A program made the position numbers and the translations under genes. A stretch of DNA of 64,000 nucleotides from assembly GCA_963682175.1 (NCBI GenBank), contig OY821774.1, forward strand, positions 41,926,201 to 41,990,200, read 5' to 3'. Position 1 is the stretch's first letter, and each line of letters opens with the position of its first letter. Shown piece by piece: positions 35,668 to 47,150 of this stretch. Source of the stretch: Triglochin maritima (lineage: Eukaryota; Streptophyta; Magnoliopsida; Alismatales; Juncaginaceae). The notes beneath the pieces were generated by a model. The model was not told where the DNA came from and did not search any database. It worked only from the letters and a program-made list of their open reading frames with translations.

Positions 35668-37670
35668 TGTTAACCCCCCATCCCCAATCTACCCCAAATC
35701 CCTAACCTTTTTTTCCCAAACCCACATCTCTCTCCCTCATCCTCTCTTCCCTCTCTCAGTACAGCTCCGGCGAAAGCGAGGAAAACGACGACGACAGCGT
35801 CCGCGCGTGTGCGCGGAGGGGAAGACGTCCCCTTTTCCGACGAGTTCTTCTCGACTCGTTTTGAGTCAAAGTATACCACCCACCTCCGATTTTGGTTCCA
35901 TGGGGTCTAGACGGAAATGTTGGGTTGTCGGAGATGGCTCCGGTGGTTGTGGGGGTGTGGTCGGAATGGTGTTGCGGTTTGCAGTCGGAGTTGAGGTCGA
36001 GGGGGGGTGCTACTGGATTTGTGGCCGCGAGTTGGGCTGACGTTGGAGCCGAGGGAGCCCGGGGCTGGCCGGCGGTCATGGGGCGGTGCAGGGCCGGAGG
36101 GTCGGGCGCCGGGGAGGTGCTGGATCGATTGGGTTTGGGGAGAAGGTTTGGGAAATTTGCATATTATCCATGAAATCTATGGTATTGTGTTGGTTGATTA
36201 ATAATTGAATATTTTTTGGAAGAAATCTTGTGATTTAATTGTATTTAATTTGTTATGAATTGGTTGGGTTAGTTGCAGAATAAATACTAAACTTTATAGT
36301 ATTTGATTAAACAATAGATAATTGGATTAATTGCTGGAAAATCCTGAAATTAGTTGTATTTGGTTTAATAGTTAATAACTAGATAAATTGCCTTGAAAAC
36401 CTTAGATTTGGTTGTATTTGCTTAATTGAGTAATAATTGGACTAATTTCTCTTTAACCTTGAACCTGTGAGAATTGGGAATTATAAGGAAACTTTAGGAG
36501 AATTACATTTATATCCTTGTACCTTGATTGTGGATTTAGAGTTATATTTTCTTCATGTTGCTTATATGATTTTGTAGTTTGGTTCATGTTTATTGCTCTA
36601 TATTATTTCTGGGTTGTGTAACTCGTGTTGTGGTGTAAATTGTGTTTTTCATCCTTGTCTTGTGTGGTTGTGTGAGAGGTTCGTGGAATCGACTATTTAC
36701 CTACGTTGTTGCGAGTAGCCGTTGGAGCGTTGCTCACGGACTCGGACGTGTGGTCGGATAGTGAGGATGGTGTGTGAGGCACGTATAACTAGATGTTATA
36801 GTGTTTCTCTTATTGGGGCAGTCTGGGATGGTTTACCAGCGTTATTATGAGTGACCGCTGGAGGTAGGCTCCTGGGCTCAAGCGTTGTGGTTGGATTCCT
36901 GAAGTCGGTTTTCCCCCTGTGTTGTGGTTCGGAATGGTCCACCCACGTTTTGGCGAGTGACCGTTAGGGAGCGTTGCTCACAGGATCGGGCGTGTGGTCG
37001 GCTTCCGAAGTCGGAAACGGAATTGGTCAACTCAGCAACGTTGTGATGGGTGGCCGTTTGGGAACGTTGCTCACGGGCTTGGGCCCGTGGTTGGAGTATG
37101 GCGTTGCCTTGTGGTCCAGATGCGCGGTCTTGTCGAGGGTGTACGTTCGACCTAGCTGGGCGCGTGGTCGCCTTGGGACATCTGACAGTTCTATCGTGAG
37201 AGCGGGTTGAGTGTTGCTTTATGGATCGGATGCGTGGTGGGGTCGAGGTGCATGCTCGATTTTGTTGGACGGGTGGTAGCTTTGAGACACGAGACCAGTG
37301 TGAGCTGTCAGGTGCGGCTAGACCTTGTATGGTGTTAGGTTGGGGTGGTGTACTGAGTCTTGATTTAAGACTCATGCGTGACTTGTACGTGTGCAGGTGG
37401 GACGCGGTTGACGGCTGAAGGTGACTTGGGCTTGGACGCGTGGACTGGATCAGTTGAGCTCAATTGTTATGTATTTTTCAAGCTCCTCTTGGTAGTCATG
37501 TTGTAGGAGTTCAAATATCTTTGTATTTTTCTTCCGCACTTTACTCTAGTCATGTCACTTGGTTATATTTGTATTGAGGCCTCGACTTGACGGTTTTTAG
37601 TTAATGTCCATTTTTCGTTTGATTTTAATTGTATGGATTGTTGTCCCGAGTGCGGATTAGGGGCATTACA
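35668..37670 (+). repeat. Solo LTR (2003 bp) with TSD GAATC
   Basis: Starts TGTTAACCCCCC and ends GGGGCATTACA. It is flanked by perfect GAATC duplications at 35663-35667 and 37671-37675. No internal region. The first 500 bp are CT- and GC-rich, and the last part resembles the 3' ends of plant Gypsy LTRs. It lacks GGTCGACC clusters, unlike the other LTRs here, so it belongs to another family. Confidence 0.85.
36670..37290. repeat. Degenerate ~90-150-bp tandem repeat within the solo LTR
   Basis: The motif GTTGCTCACGG-(A/G)C(T)-CGG-CGTGTGGTCG recurs at about 36729, 36970, 37061 and 37208. It is preceded each time by a GAGTG(A)CCGTT-like stretch and spaced irregularly. The array is old and strongly diverged. 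Confidence 0.6.
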
Positions 37671-37675
37671 GAATC

Positions 37676-37788
37676 TGACCGAGTTGCTCGATAATTCGGT
37701 TTGAGTCAAGCTCGAGTCTAGTTTTCTAGGCTCGGTTCAATCTCCAGCCGGTCTAGCTCGCTCAAACTCGACTCAATTACACCCCTGA
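37676..37788. other. Truncated hAT/MITE-like end
   Basis: Sequence rich in CTCGAGTC/GAGCTCG-type repeats ends in TTACACCCCTGAG. Reversed this reads CAGGGGTGTAATTGAG, a common terminus of plant hAT-type non-autonomous elements. No partner end is found on the far side of the solo LTR. Confidence 0.35.
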
Positions 37789-39531
37789 GCTTGGGTACTA
37801 GGTACAATCTATTTTACGTTCTCTTTTTTTTCGAGTAAAGTTTTATGCATTAATATAAATAAGTTGTAAGGCTACGAAACCACCACCCACGGTACAAAAT
37901 ATAAGGTTTTCTTAGTTAAAAGGGTTTGGAACCTTTTGCAAGCATTCTTGTTACATGAACCAACAGTCAACATCGTGCGGTGCGGTCCCTGCAACAGCAC
38001 TGAAGCGGCTTAGCGACAACTGGAAATAGCTACTGCAAGCTGGTGGACAGTACCTCCTTCGAATTGAAATATGGTATTGTTGTTTGGTAGTTTCTATGGA
38101 TGTCAGTTCATCTTACAAAACGGTATTAAATCTTTGGTACCTCGTAGTAATGAAATAGTAATAGGGCTAGTTTTCCATAAAAGGAAAAAAATTGTGTTGG
38201 ATTTTGTTGTTTGTGTTTGTAGCTTTATACCCAAAATGAGATTTTGTTAAAGACCAATGTTATTCGTTTTTTCTCATGTCTTTTAACAATGTGATTTGGA
38301 AGGCGGCAGACTTCGTACAATTTTAGAATCGAAAGGTGAACGTAAGAAACATGTAAAAGGGAGGGCCACAAAATGTAATTAATCTTTGCGTGAAATCTCA
38401 TCTTATTAGAATGTTTTATTAATAGTTGGACTTTTTTATCGGAATTAAGAATTAGTCTTGATCATACACTGAACGAGAACTAGTTGCTAGATCATTGGAA
38501 GGCCCTTTATGCCTCCAAAATGAATGTATGATCTATTTGGATATGATCCGACACTGTTTGCACTAAGTTATGCTCCTAAGAATTGTGAAACCACATTTTC
38601 TTGGGACCCAACCTGTGATTACAATGTATACAACCACACCTCCGCACATAATAATACCCAAACTTCCGACTGGTATCCCTTTTAAATTGCAATCGTCCAG
38701 CTAAAAGCCCTTCAACCAAAAAATACTACCAAGAGTCAATGGCGATCTAAAGCCATACTTTAACATAACAGTATTAACTACGACGGAAATCTAGCACCGA
38801 TTCTATATTGATCCAAATGAGCTTTCACTTAGAAAGGAGCTTTTTATTTTGTGGACTGGTCTTTTCCCAAACAAACCCAGCAATACAAACATCCTCCCTC
38901 CCTGCTGGTTTTAGCTTGACTGAATGAAAAGCACATTCACAACCTTGACAAAAATAAACCACATATGGTGAAAAGAAATATCACCTTCAAAGATTCAATA
39001 CCGGACGGGTAAGTCCAAACAGAAGGGAAAATTTAGTTCACTCAACACTAACCAACATACCGAGATAATAGATAAGAACATGATTTGGTCACGAACACTA
39101 GTGCTTTGTGTATGGCCATTACGTACAAACATGTAAAACCATAAATGTCTGCTGCAATGTAGTAATTTATTGTTCCCTCTTGTGACTAAAAGCTTAAGAG
39201 AGAGAGAATCAGGTGATGTAGCAGTCGAATGAACTTCACCAGCCTACCTCCCGAGGTTGTGCATTATATACTGAGCATACAGATCCATGTAACAAAGTTG
39301 TAGTTTTAGTTTCGGCTAGATACAACATACAAGACCAAAGCAAAGACCTAGAATAATGTAATAGTCGTCGGCCAAGAATGATGAAAAAAGATCGAAAGCT
39401 CAAACAACCAAGAATAGAAACCACTAATTTACATAATGCAGAACAAATCCAAGCAGATAGCAGGAACCTCTGCACAGAATTTTACTTTTCCCAATGTGAA
39501 ATGCACAATGCACCATGGAAATGCAACTTAC
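37789..39531. other. Spacer between the solo LTR and FBPase fragment
   Basis: Mostly AT-rich with no supported gene. I searched it by eye for further FBPase exons on the minus strand and found none. Confidence 0.45.
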
Positions 39532-39737
39532 AGTAAGCCCACTGCTAACAAGTGCCTTGACAAAAACTTCATTTGAAAGCACGTCCAGTTTCTTTTGTTC
39601 ATCACCCTGAAAGAAATGCCAAACGAACCCAGTTACTCACCCAAGTAAACCACATGATTGGACAATATTAGTAGTAAATTACGAGTTAGCTGTACATTGG
39701 TCTCCCCAGCCAATCCAATAAGTTTTGCAAGTCCTGC
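39532..39737 (-). pseudogene. Two-exon fragment of cytosolic fructose-1,6-bisphosphatase
   Basis: Minus-strand segment 39737-39690 encodes AGLAKLIGLAGETNVQ. Segment 39606-39532 encodes GDEQKKLDVLSNEVFVKAL followed by VSSGLT. Both are preceded by AG acceptors. These are consecutive exons of plant cytosolic FBPase, a gluconeogenic and sucrose-synthesis enzyme that hydrolyses fructose-1,6-bisphosphate. After the first exon the donor reads CTAACT instead of GT, and the Arg expected near the end of the second exon (SSGRT in the family) is Leu. The preceding and following exons, including the catalytic metal-binding region, were not found. It is best read as a relict or transposed gene piece. Confidence 0.75.
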
Positions 39738-42168
39738 CTGTATAAGACATTCAAAAGTAATCACTCATCACCTCTATTTTGCATACATACACCTGATATA
39801 AACAAAGACATCCATGTCTCTGCCTGAAAACCTATTTAACAGTTGAAGTGAAAGTGGCCGTTTGTAACAACACATCGGGGGGACCAAGATGGTTGTTCGG
39901 GTAGGATGTTGGATGCGTCTTTTTTTAAAGCATGGAGAACAACTTTTGTAACACAACTAGGATTACAAAAAACCCGTAGACGACTACAGGAATATTATAA
40001 GCATAAACTATCTAAAAGAACAAAAGGAAAACGATGGGGATGAAATTTTCAACAAAACTCAATCCAAGGAAGAAAAATAAGAGGATCACCAACTACTACG
40101 GTATAAAAAGCCTTAAGGCTTGGCATGACTTTTCCAACGCTTGTATCTATTTTAGTACATACACTAACTTTAGGTTCAATAGAATGTGCACGTGGATATT
40201 AACAAATTTAGGTTTGTTTAGAATATAAATTCATATCCTTTTCCCCCTGTATATACTCCTGTGTCAAGGAAACAAGATGAATATCATTCCAAACAAAAAC
40301 AAATTCAGAGTTTGTTATCACAATCTCATATATCAAACAATCATATTGTGTTGCACTTCACTTTTATTGCAATTTATGTTGTCATAATGATTTATCCTGC
40401 AGATATTTATTATGAAGCAACAATCTAGAATCTCATTTAGTTGAATCCGGAAGACGTGAAGCGATTCATTGCAAAAAAAACCACTTTCAGTCGTAGACTC
40501 ATTCAAAAAACTAACACCAAAACGAAAAATAGATTCACTCCAAAATTCATCACAACAAACTAACTGAATGTGTGGTTTCGGTTTCAAAATGAGCTTAATT
40601 TTCACGGTATCTCCTATTGTATTCGGCTTCCTATAATTCATTCGCCTGAATCCTTAACATATCCGGGTTGTAACAGAATTGGGGGCCGTTGTCACACTCT
40701 ATAAAATGTTTGATTAGATTTTACCCAATGCACATGAGCACGAGCAATAGCTCTGATGTTCCATGCCGGAAATGTAGCTTGAACTTGGTCAGTTAGTTGC
40801 AGGCTTGCAGTAGACCGACCATTGACCACAAGAGAGAGTTAAAGGAACAAAACATATTGTCATTCCACCACAGCAAGCAGCGTAGATCCAAAAAGTTTAC
40901 AGAAAATCAAAACAGGTCGACTTTGGTTCTACAGTACAGATGCAGGAAAAAATTCAATTCCCCAAACTTGGATCTTTCATAGATAGATATCAAGGAATCA
41001 CCAAGGTGCCTCAAACCTATACACTAATGTCCAAGATGCACGAAAGGAGATGAATACTGTAACATTCCATTTAAAACTGGTACAGATGTTCCGCCAAGAT
41101 AATTTTCTTTCTCAAAATCTACTTAAGTAACACAATTGATTAAAAAGATGCTCAGTCAAAACAAACAAGGTGCAAGATAATCTGATAACTATGTTAGTGT
41201 TATATTGTAAAATTCAGAACTCATGACTAATGACAGAAAAATAGTGAAAATGAACACAATAAGTGCCAGAGAACAATAGCAATTCTTAATCTCAAATTGG
41301 ATGACAAAGTTTTATTTGATAAATTGATAATTGCATTAATATAAAGGTCCAGCCTTGAAGCACAGCAAGAAAATCAGAAGACGAAAAAAAATTCCCCATT
41401 ATGGGGTTACAAATTGGATGACAAATTTATAGGAGGTACCCCAAAAGAAAAGTGCAAATATGAACCATACTTATGACACAAACCAAATATACATTGAACC
41501 AATGACACTTTGAAGATCATCAGACACCAATCACTAGCATTTAAAGTTAAAACTTAAAAGTACAAACATAACTTTGACAAAGAGCTGAACAGATCGTACA
41601 ATTACATAGAGTGAATTCTCGACTTCCTTAGCCCGAAATCTACAATCCTTAGCTTAGCATTTAGACCTTTGGTTGATATCAGTCAATCACTGATCAGAAG
41701 AGTCCACCAAATATTCTTTCTTGTATAAATTGGATATCTTTTAAATGCAAAAATCAAATAAAGATCCGAAGAACGACATAGAAGTTATAATCTTCTTGTA
41801 TAGACATCCTAACGACGACAACATCAACAACGAAGCCTTTAACAGCAAATTAGTTGTGGTTTGTAGACATCCTAATGCCCTTTACTATTGATGATTGCTC
41901 ATTTCGGAGTCAATTGCTAATAAGCAGTCCAAATAAGCTTGGCAATTGTTGATTCGTGAAATCGATTGCTAGTAATCAAATGACAACTTGTGTATGTGAT
42001 CAAAATTTATTTATTGCTATCAATTATTTGGTTAATCATTTGTGATTAATTCTTGACCATTGTCATCATCGTTGAAAATGCAAAAACTAATCAAGTTGAC
42101 GGAAAAAACTGTTGGGGTGTAACCAATTACTACCTGTCTGAGATGATGATAACACAAGAACCAACAAT
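39738..42168. other. Noncoding region between FBPase fragment and ISY1
   Basis: AT-rich sequence with short open frames only. The part next to 42169 should include the ISY1 3' UTR. Nothing else supported. Confidence 0.5.
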
Positions 42169-43077
42169 CTATCTTCGGACATTGAGCATATCCTTGGCTT
42201 CACTCTGCTCCACGATCAGCTCCTCGCTCGTGTACTTACTCAATAACTCAGCTTTCTTCTTCTCCAAGATCATCTTCTCAATCTCCTTCTCATCCGGCAA
42301 AGGCACGTGAACAACAAACTCCTGCTCCTTATTCCTCTCCTTCTCCTCCTTCTCCTTCACCTTCCTCTCCTCCTCAACCACATCCTCCTCTCCCTCGAAC
42401 AAAATCTCTTCCACAGCATGCCCCACGCTCGCAACCTCGCCGCTCTTAACCGTCTTCCTGGCCTCCTTCCTAATCTTCTCCATCCTCTCCCACTCCGCCA
42501 CCGCCCTCACCCTCATCTCCTCCTGTGCGGGCCCCTCAAGCTTCTCCAATATCCCATCCTCGTCATCCCTGTACCCGTAATAACTGGCGTCGATCCTCTT
42601 ATAAATCTCGTACCGCGTCCTCCGCTTCCTTAGCTCCGGCGGCTTCTCGAACAGCTCCTTAACCCCTGGAAGCTTCTTCGCGGCCCCGAAGTACCGATAC
42701 CCGGGGCCTCTCCCGCTAGGGTTCGGAACGTCAATTATGTTCCCGTCGAGATCCGTCATCTTGGCGGTGTTCCGGTGGTAGTTCGGACCTCCGAGCTCGA
42801 CGATCCGGCGCTCCCAGTGAACGCGCTCTCGGAGGAGCTTGTTGATCTCGTCGTTGAGGTCGCGGAGGCGGTGCTCCCCGAGGCCCTCGTTCTGGATCTC
42901 GGCGACCTTGACACCGATCTCGCGGAGGATCTCAGCGCGCCACCGGTCGGCGTCCGCGAGGTCGCGGCACTCCGAGGCGAGGTAGGGGCGGCGCTCCTTG
43001 GGTTTCTTCTTCTCCTCGTTCTTCATCGTAATGAAGCGGTTGAGCATGGATTGGGCCTTCTCCTCGTTACGAGCCAT
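42169..43077 (-). CDS. ISY1: ISY1 pre-mRNA splicing factor homologue
   Basis: A single exon of 302 codons. The ATG at 43077 is chosen because MARNEEKAQSMLNRF is the conserved N-terminus of the family; the open frame reaches further upstream only through leader sequence. Conserved tracts follow in order: RRPYLASECRDLADADRWR, EIGVKVAEIQN, LRDLNDEINKLLRE, KWER-like HWERRIVELGG, and GRGPGYRYFGAAKKLPGVKE. The plant-type C-terminal half is charged and coiled-coil-like, rich in Glu and Lys. ISY1 joins the spliceosome through the Prp19-associated (NTC) complex and stabilises the catalytic core. The reading frame is intact and GC-rich in its 5' half. No intron is visible. Confidence 0.95.
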   Translation of the reverse strand: MARNEEKAQSMLNRFITMKNEEKKKPKERRPYLASECRDLADADRWRAEILREIGVKVAEIQNEGLGEHRLRDLNDEINKLLRERVHWERRIVELGGPNYHRNTAKMTDLDGNIIDVPNPSGRGPGYRYFGAAKKLPGVKELFEKPPELRKRRTRYEIYKRIDASYYGYRDDEDGILEKLEGPAQEEMRVRAVAEWERMEKIRKEARKTVKSGEVASVGHAVEEILFEGEEDVVEEERKVKEKEEKERNKEQEFVVHVPLPDEKEIEKMILEKKKAELLSKYTSEELIVEQSEAKDMLNVRR

Positions 43078-43133
43078 GGTTGTGGGAAGGGTTTGGGTAA
43101 GCGCTGGGTTTTGGGGGTGGACGGAGGCGGAGG

Positions 43134-43142
43134 AAACCCTAA
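43134..43142 (-). promoter_or_regulatory. Telo-box-like motif upstream of ISY1
   Basis: AAACCCTAA (TTAGGGTTT on the gene strand) lies about 60 bp upstream of the start codon. This motif is common in leaders and promoters of plant RNA-processing and ribosomal genes. Confidence 0.4.
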
Positions 43143-43470
43143 CTAGAAGGAACAAAATTTGGAACTTGGAAGGAGAGGAGAGACGAAGAGGGCGGAGGTT
43201 TAAGATGTTGGATTCATTTATAATCGGGATTTTTGCTTGGGTGCACTTGTAAAATACCTTTATTGGAGTTATGGTCACCTTGTGCACTTGTAGACGCCTT
43301 ATATTTGCATTTATGCACTTCCTTTAATTTCCCGTGAGAATCTAACTTACACCGTTGAATCACCGTAAGTGTTCATGTTAACTCCGTTATATTCAACCTC
43401 TTTTAATACTAATCCCTAATTTCTTAGTTAAGAATTTGGCTTAATGTGATACAATATTTACAAGCATAAT

Positions 43471-43990
43471 TAGGGGTGCACATCGGTTGGGTTCAACCCG
43501 AAACCCAACCCGAACCCGACTGGTCGGGTCGGGTTGGGTCGGGTTGGGGAGGGGTTCGGGTTGGATCGGGTTGGGAAAATCAAAAACCCGAATTTTCGGG
43601 TCGGGTTCGGGTTGAGGGGGTCGGGTTGACCCAACCCAACCCGAACCCGATTTTTATTTTTTTTTTATTTTTTTTATTTGTTTCCCAAATAAACCGGTCG
43701 ACCGAACATCACTCGGTCGACCGTTTCCAACCCGAAAATTTCGGGTATTCAAGCCACCGGTCGACCGTTTAAGCACCGGTCGACCGAACCCGACCAAGTT
43801 TGGGAGAAAATTTTCGAATTCGGGTTCAACCCGATCCAACCCGACCCAACCTGAAAATTTCGGGTCGGGTTGGGTTGAACCTAAACCGGTTCGGGTTCGG
43901 GTTGGGTTGGGTTTTTTCCCAACCCGAAAATTTCGGGTTGGGTCGGGTTGAGGCCCAAACCCGATCCAACCCGACCCATGTGCACCCCTA
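43471..43990. mobile_element. hAT-type MITE with perfect TIR and TSD (520 bp)
   Basis: TAGGGGTGCACAT at 43471 and its inverted copy ATGTGCACCCCTA at 43990, with a perfect 8-bp duplication AGCATAAT (43463-43470 and 43991-43998). It is filled with GGGTTGGGTCGGG arrays in both orientations, like the 1018-bp relative at 32459-33476. It contains four GGTCGACC sites (43696, 43715, 43759, 43778) in its centre. It lies 250 bp upstream of a zinc-finger exon. Confidence 0.92.
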
Positions 43991-44241
43991 AGCATAATAA
44001 TGATTCACCATCTTCTTATTATTCCTCCTCCAAAATACCTAATTCCTCCAAATCCTACCCAACCGAAATCCCGATCTCATCACTCATCCACCCCCAAAAC
44101 CCAACGAAATCCACCTCTCCAGCGACATCTAGCCTACATCTCCGACGACCCCTACATTTCTTCCGTGCGAGTAGTTTGCTCCACTCTTGCCGCATTCAGC
44201 AAACCCAACTTTCATCCCTCGATTCCACTGCCAAAGTCTGG

Positions 44242-44392
44242 ATGTCGTCTTCTGCTGATTGCCCATCGATTCCTCTGTTCGACGTTCTGACCTGCAAATG
44301 TGGACATCCATCCAAGATCCAAGTGTCCAACAAGGTCATCTCATTTGGTCGTCGCTTCTGGGTGTGTCTTAGGGATTTCAAAGTATGCCTTC
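44242..44392 (+). CDS. First exon of a GRF-type zinc-finger protein (fragment)
   Basis: The ATG at 44242 opens about 50 codons: MSSSADCPSIPLFDV, then CKCGHPSKIQVSNKV, then FGRRFWVCL, ending before a GTATGC donor at 44393. C-x-C-G followed by GRRFWVC is the GRF zinc-finger signature, found in plant DNA-repair and transposon-related proteins. A possible next exon at 44836-44890 (WIDSYHHKSCDCSCPNGGF, then stop) follows a TTTTCCAG acceptor and contains the WID tract that commonly ends GRF fingers. Whether the gene is alive is unclear, because the following 17 kb is transposon sequence. Confidence 0.55.
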
Positions 44393-45225
44393 AATGATTT
44401 GTAGTTTATGATGAATGTTGGAGCGAAGGTGTTCAATGATTTTTATTGTTTGGATGTCCAAGTTGTTTGTTCTGGCCACTGGTGTATCTGGATAGGCAAA
44501 GTTTAAAGTTGCATTACATGTTTTATTTGTAACAAGGGAAACACAAATCCCATCATTTTTAAATTTTGAAACTGATACATTAAAGTAGAAATTGCCCTTC
44601 CTATTTATTTATATTTGATGCTTCATTGGGATTTATAAGTTATTTTGGTAGAAACTATGCTTTTTATAATCCTATATCTCAGTACGTATAATTTTGTGTT
44701 GCTAGGAAGTCCCTTGTTCCCGTTTTGTTTACTGTCAGTTTGTGGTATTGATTATTCCATTATAGCTAGTGTTCTCATTGATGGAAAGAAGATGATTATA
44801 CACTATATTGGTACCAAGTTTGTTTTCCAGTGGATAGATAGTTACCACCACAAATCTTGTGATTGCTCATGCCCAAATGGTGGTTTCTGAAATAAGTAGA
44901 TTTGGGATTTTCTTATGTTGTCTTTGTTAGCCGGTGGTATTTGATTTTAAGAAAAAAGATATTAGTATTCTACATTTGTTAAACCGAGAAAATTGATAAT
45001 GTATTTTATTTCTCTTTGATTTTATATACCAAAGCTTGATAAGATAGATAGTTTCATTTCCTCTCACGAAGCTAATAGAATGGAGTGATATTTGAAAGAT
45101 GCTTTGGGTTGAATTTTTAGTTCCTAGCAAATGAGTGCATGCTGCTGCAACAATATTCGGTCGGCTTCACAGATAAGTTTATTATTATTATTATTATCTT
45201 TGGCTCCTGGCAAACGAGTGCGAGT
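44393..45225. other. Probable intron/3' region of the GRF gene, with (TTA)n
   Basis: AT-rich sequence. The only candidate coding piece is 44836-44890. A (TTA)n microsatellite lies at 45178-45197. Confidence 0.4.
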
Positions 45226-46149
45226 TGCTTGGGATCCTAATCCTAATTGAATTTTAATGATGGTTTAGGTGGTGTTTAGGAGAAGATGGGTTTGAACGGC
45301 TGAGATGGAGTGGAGTGGATGGATGGTTGAGATTGGATGGATGGAAGATATTTATAGGTGAAGCTTTCTCTCTCGTCTCTCTCATTTTTCCCTCTCTCAC
45401 GTTTCTCTCTCCCTCAGTGGTTGTACTTTGGCCTGATCGGTCGACCGGTTGGTGCAAACAGTCGACCGTTCTTAATGAGATTTCGGGTTCTACCACACAC
45501 CGATCGAACGATGCCCTTGGGCGATCGACCGGTTGTGCATTTGAGGTAAGCCTGGTGGTTTTCGGTCCAACAGGACCCCTTTGTCGTTCGACCGTGTGCA
45601 CTGTTGTAGGTCGGTTGGGGCGTTGACCATCTAAACGGTTGACCGCCTGTGTGAATTTGTCCGACCGGTGACTTAAGTTGGAATAGTGGTTGGTTCGACC
45701 GAAGGTGGTTCGATCGACCAGATTTTTTGTTGAGCGATGGGGATTTCCCTGGTGGAATTTGGTCGACCGAGATTGCTCGAGGGTTCGACCGGATTCATTG
45801 TTGAGAGTGGGGGATATTCCTTGGTGGTTTTCGGACGAGCGGGTCCCCTTTGCCGTTCGACCGATCGGTCGTTTTGTTCGTTGAACCTGGGAGGCGACTT
45901 CTAAACGGTCGACCGGTCCCTGACTTTGGTTCGACCGAACGAGTCTTGTTGGTGGGAATTGGTCGACCGATGGAGTGTCAGTCGAGGCAATTGTCCTCTG
46001 TTTGTGAGATTCGGTCGACCGGGACTTTTGGTTAGATCGACCGTTTATGTCCAGTTTTGCACATTGGAGGTGTGGTTGTTGTGGTCGTCTATGTGAGGCG
46101 AGTTGTGGTGTTGATGTTCTTCCGGCAAGTGTGCTAGTGAGCACGTGTG

Positions 46150-46560
46150 TTGCGGTGGTTGGGTGAAAGAGTCATGGAGCCTCGTAACGGTGTGAGAGTT
46201 GTGGTTGGGTGAAAAAAACCCTGGAGCACAGCTTGGTGATGTTGTGTGTGTTGTGGTTTGGTGAAAAAGTCCTGGAGCCCGGCAAGTGTGTTGCGGTGGT
46301 TGGGTGAAAAAGCTCTGGAGCCCCGTAATTGTGTGAGAGCTGTAGTTGGGTGAAAGAGCTCTGGAGCCCAGCTAGTCTGTGCGGGGTTGGGTGAAAAAGC
46401 CCTGAAGCTCCGTAATACGTTCAGGTTGGGTGAAAGAGCACTGGAGCCCAGCTTGGCGATGTGTGTGTTGTGGTGGTTGGGTGAAAAAGCCATGGAGCCC
46501 CGTAACGGTGGTGTGTGTCGTGGTTGGGTGAAAAAGCCTTGGAGCCCAGCCTTGTTGTTT
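46150..46560 (+). repeat. Minisatellite of GTGAAAAAGCCCTGGAGC units
   Basis: About eleven degenerate units, each with GGTTGGGTGAAA(A/G)AG followed by CCCTGGAGCC-like sequence and a variable linker. It is the forward-orientation counterpart of the array at 29840-30245, with a different copy number. Confidence 0.85.
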
Positions 46561-46811
46561 GTGTTTTTCTTATTGGTAGAATTGCATGCTAGGGTGTTTC
46601 AGTTCATGCATTGTAGAGTTTGGCATACGGGGTTTCCTTCTGGAAACTCAGGCATCGTTGCATGTTTGCTTTTCAGGTCGTGATCGGCGTTAGGGGGTGG
46701 TGACCGAGGAGAGGAGCGCTGCTACTATATCTTGTTTTCTCTCATTTTGAGGTCGGAGTGATTACTTGTATTTATTGTTTAGACTTTTGATGTAATCACA
46801 TTTTTGAAACT

Positions 46812-46815
<4 letters not shown>

Positions 46816-46849
<34 letters not shown>

Positions 46850-46866
46850 TATATATATATATATAT
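46816..46866. repeat. (AT)n microsatellite
   Basis: About 50 bp of AT dinucleotide repeats with one interruption, within the solo-LTR-like block. Confidence 0.95.
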
Positions 46867-47150
46867 TGGTGCACCTTCTTCCTTGTGTTTGAGTAATATC
46901 CTCTGTTGATTGTTGTTTAGAAAATTTTAAATTTTTCCACTGTTTGAGGATGTTACATTTGTGGTTTCAAACTAGCTAATTTGTGGTTGAAAGAACATAG
47001 GTGTTATGTCCCTAAACCGGATTAGGATTGGATTAGGGTTAAGTGAGGTTTGACTTGGAGGAGAGAGGAGGTATGGTGGAGTTGTTGTGGAGGTATGGGT
47101 TGGAGTGTAGGAGTATGGTGTAGGGTGAGGGTGAGGTGTTGGGGGTAGAG

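Larger units (their letters stand above)
45226..46957 (+). repeat. Solo-LTR-like block, same family as 29464-31639
   Basis: Starts near TGCTTGGGATCCTAATCC and ends GAGGATGTTACA at 46957. It is homologous along its length to the reverse-oriented solo LTR at 29.5-31.6 kb but about 450 bp shorter. A TATTTATA box at 45349-45356 is followed by CT-rich sequence. Perfect GGTCGACC sites occur at 45439, 45761, 45907, 45961 and 46013, with several one-base variants. No matching 5-bp duplication was found (TTTGT follows on the right), so it may have arisen by recombination between elements or lost an edge. It ends 44 bp before the tandem Gypsy element. Confidence 0.7.

Noticed and set aside
39236..39475. 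79-codon minus-strand frame as the next FBPase exon
   Set aside because: Its sequence does not resemble the expected metal-binding region of the enzyme.
40680..40830. Minus-strand stretch reading FPAWNIRAIARAHVHW as an FBPase exon
   Set aside because: It matches no FBPase region, and no splice-consistent context was found. Left unassigned.
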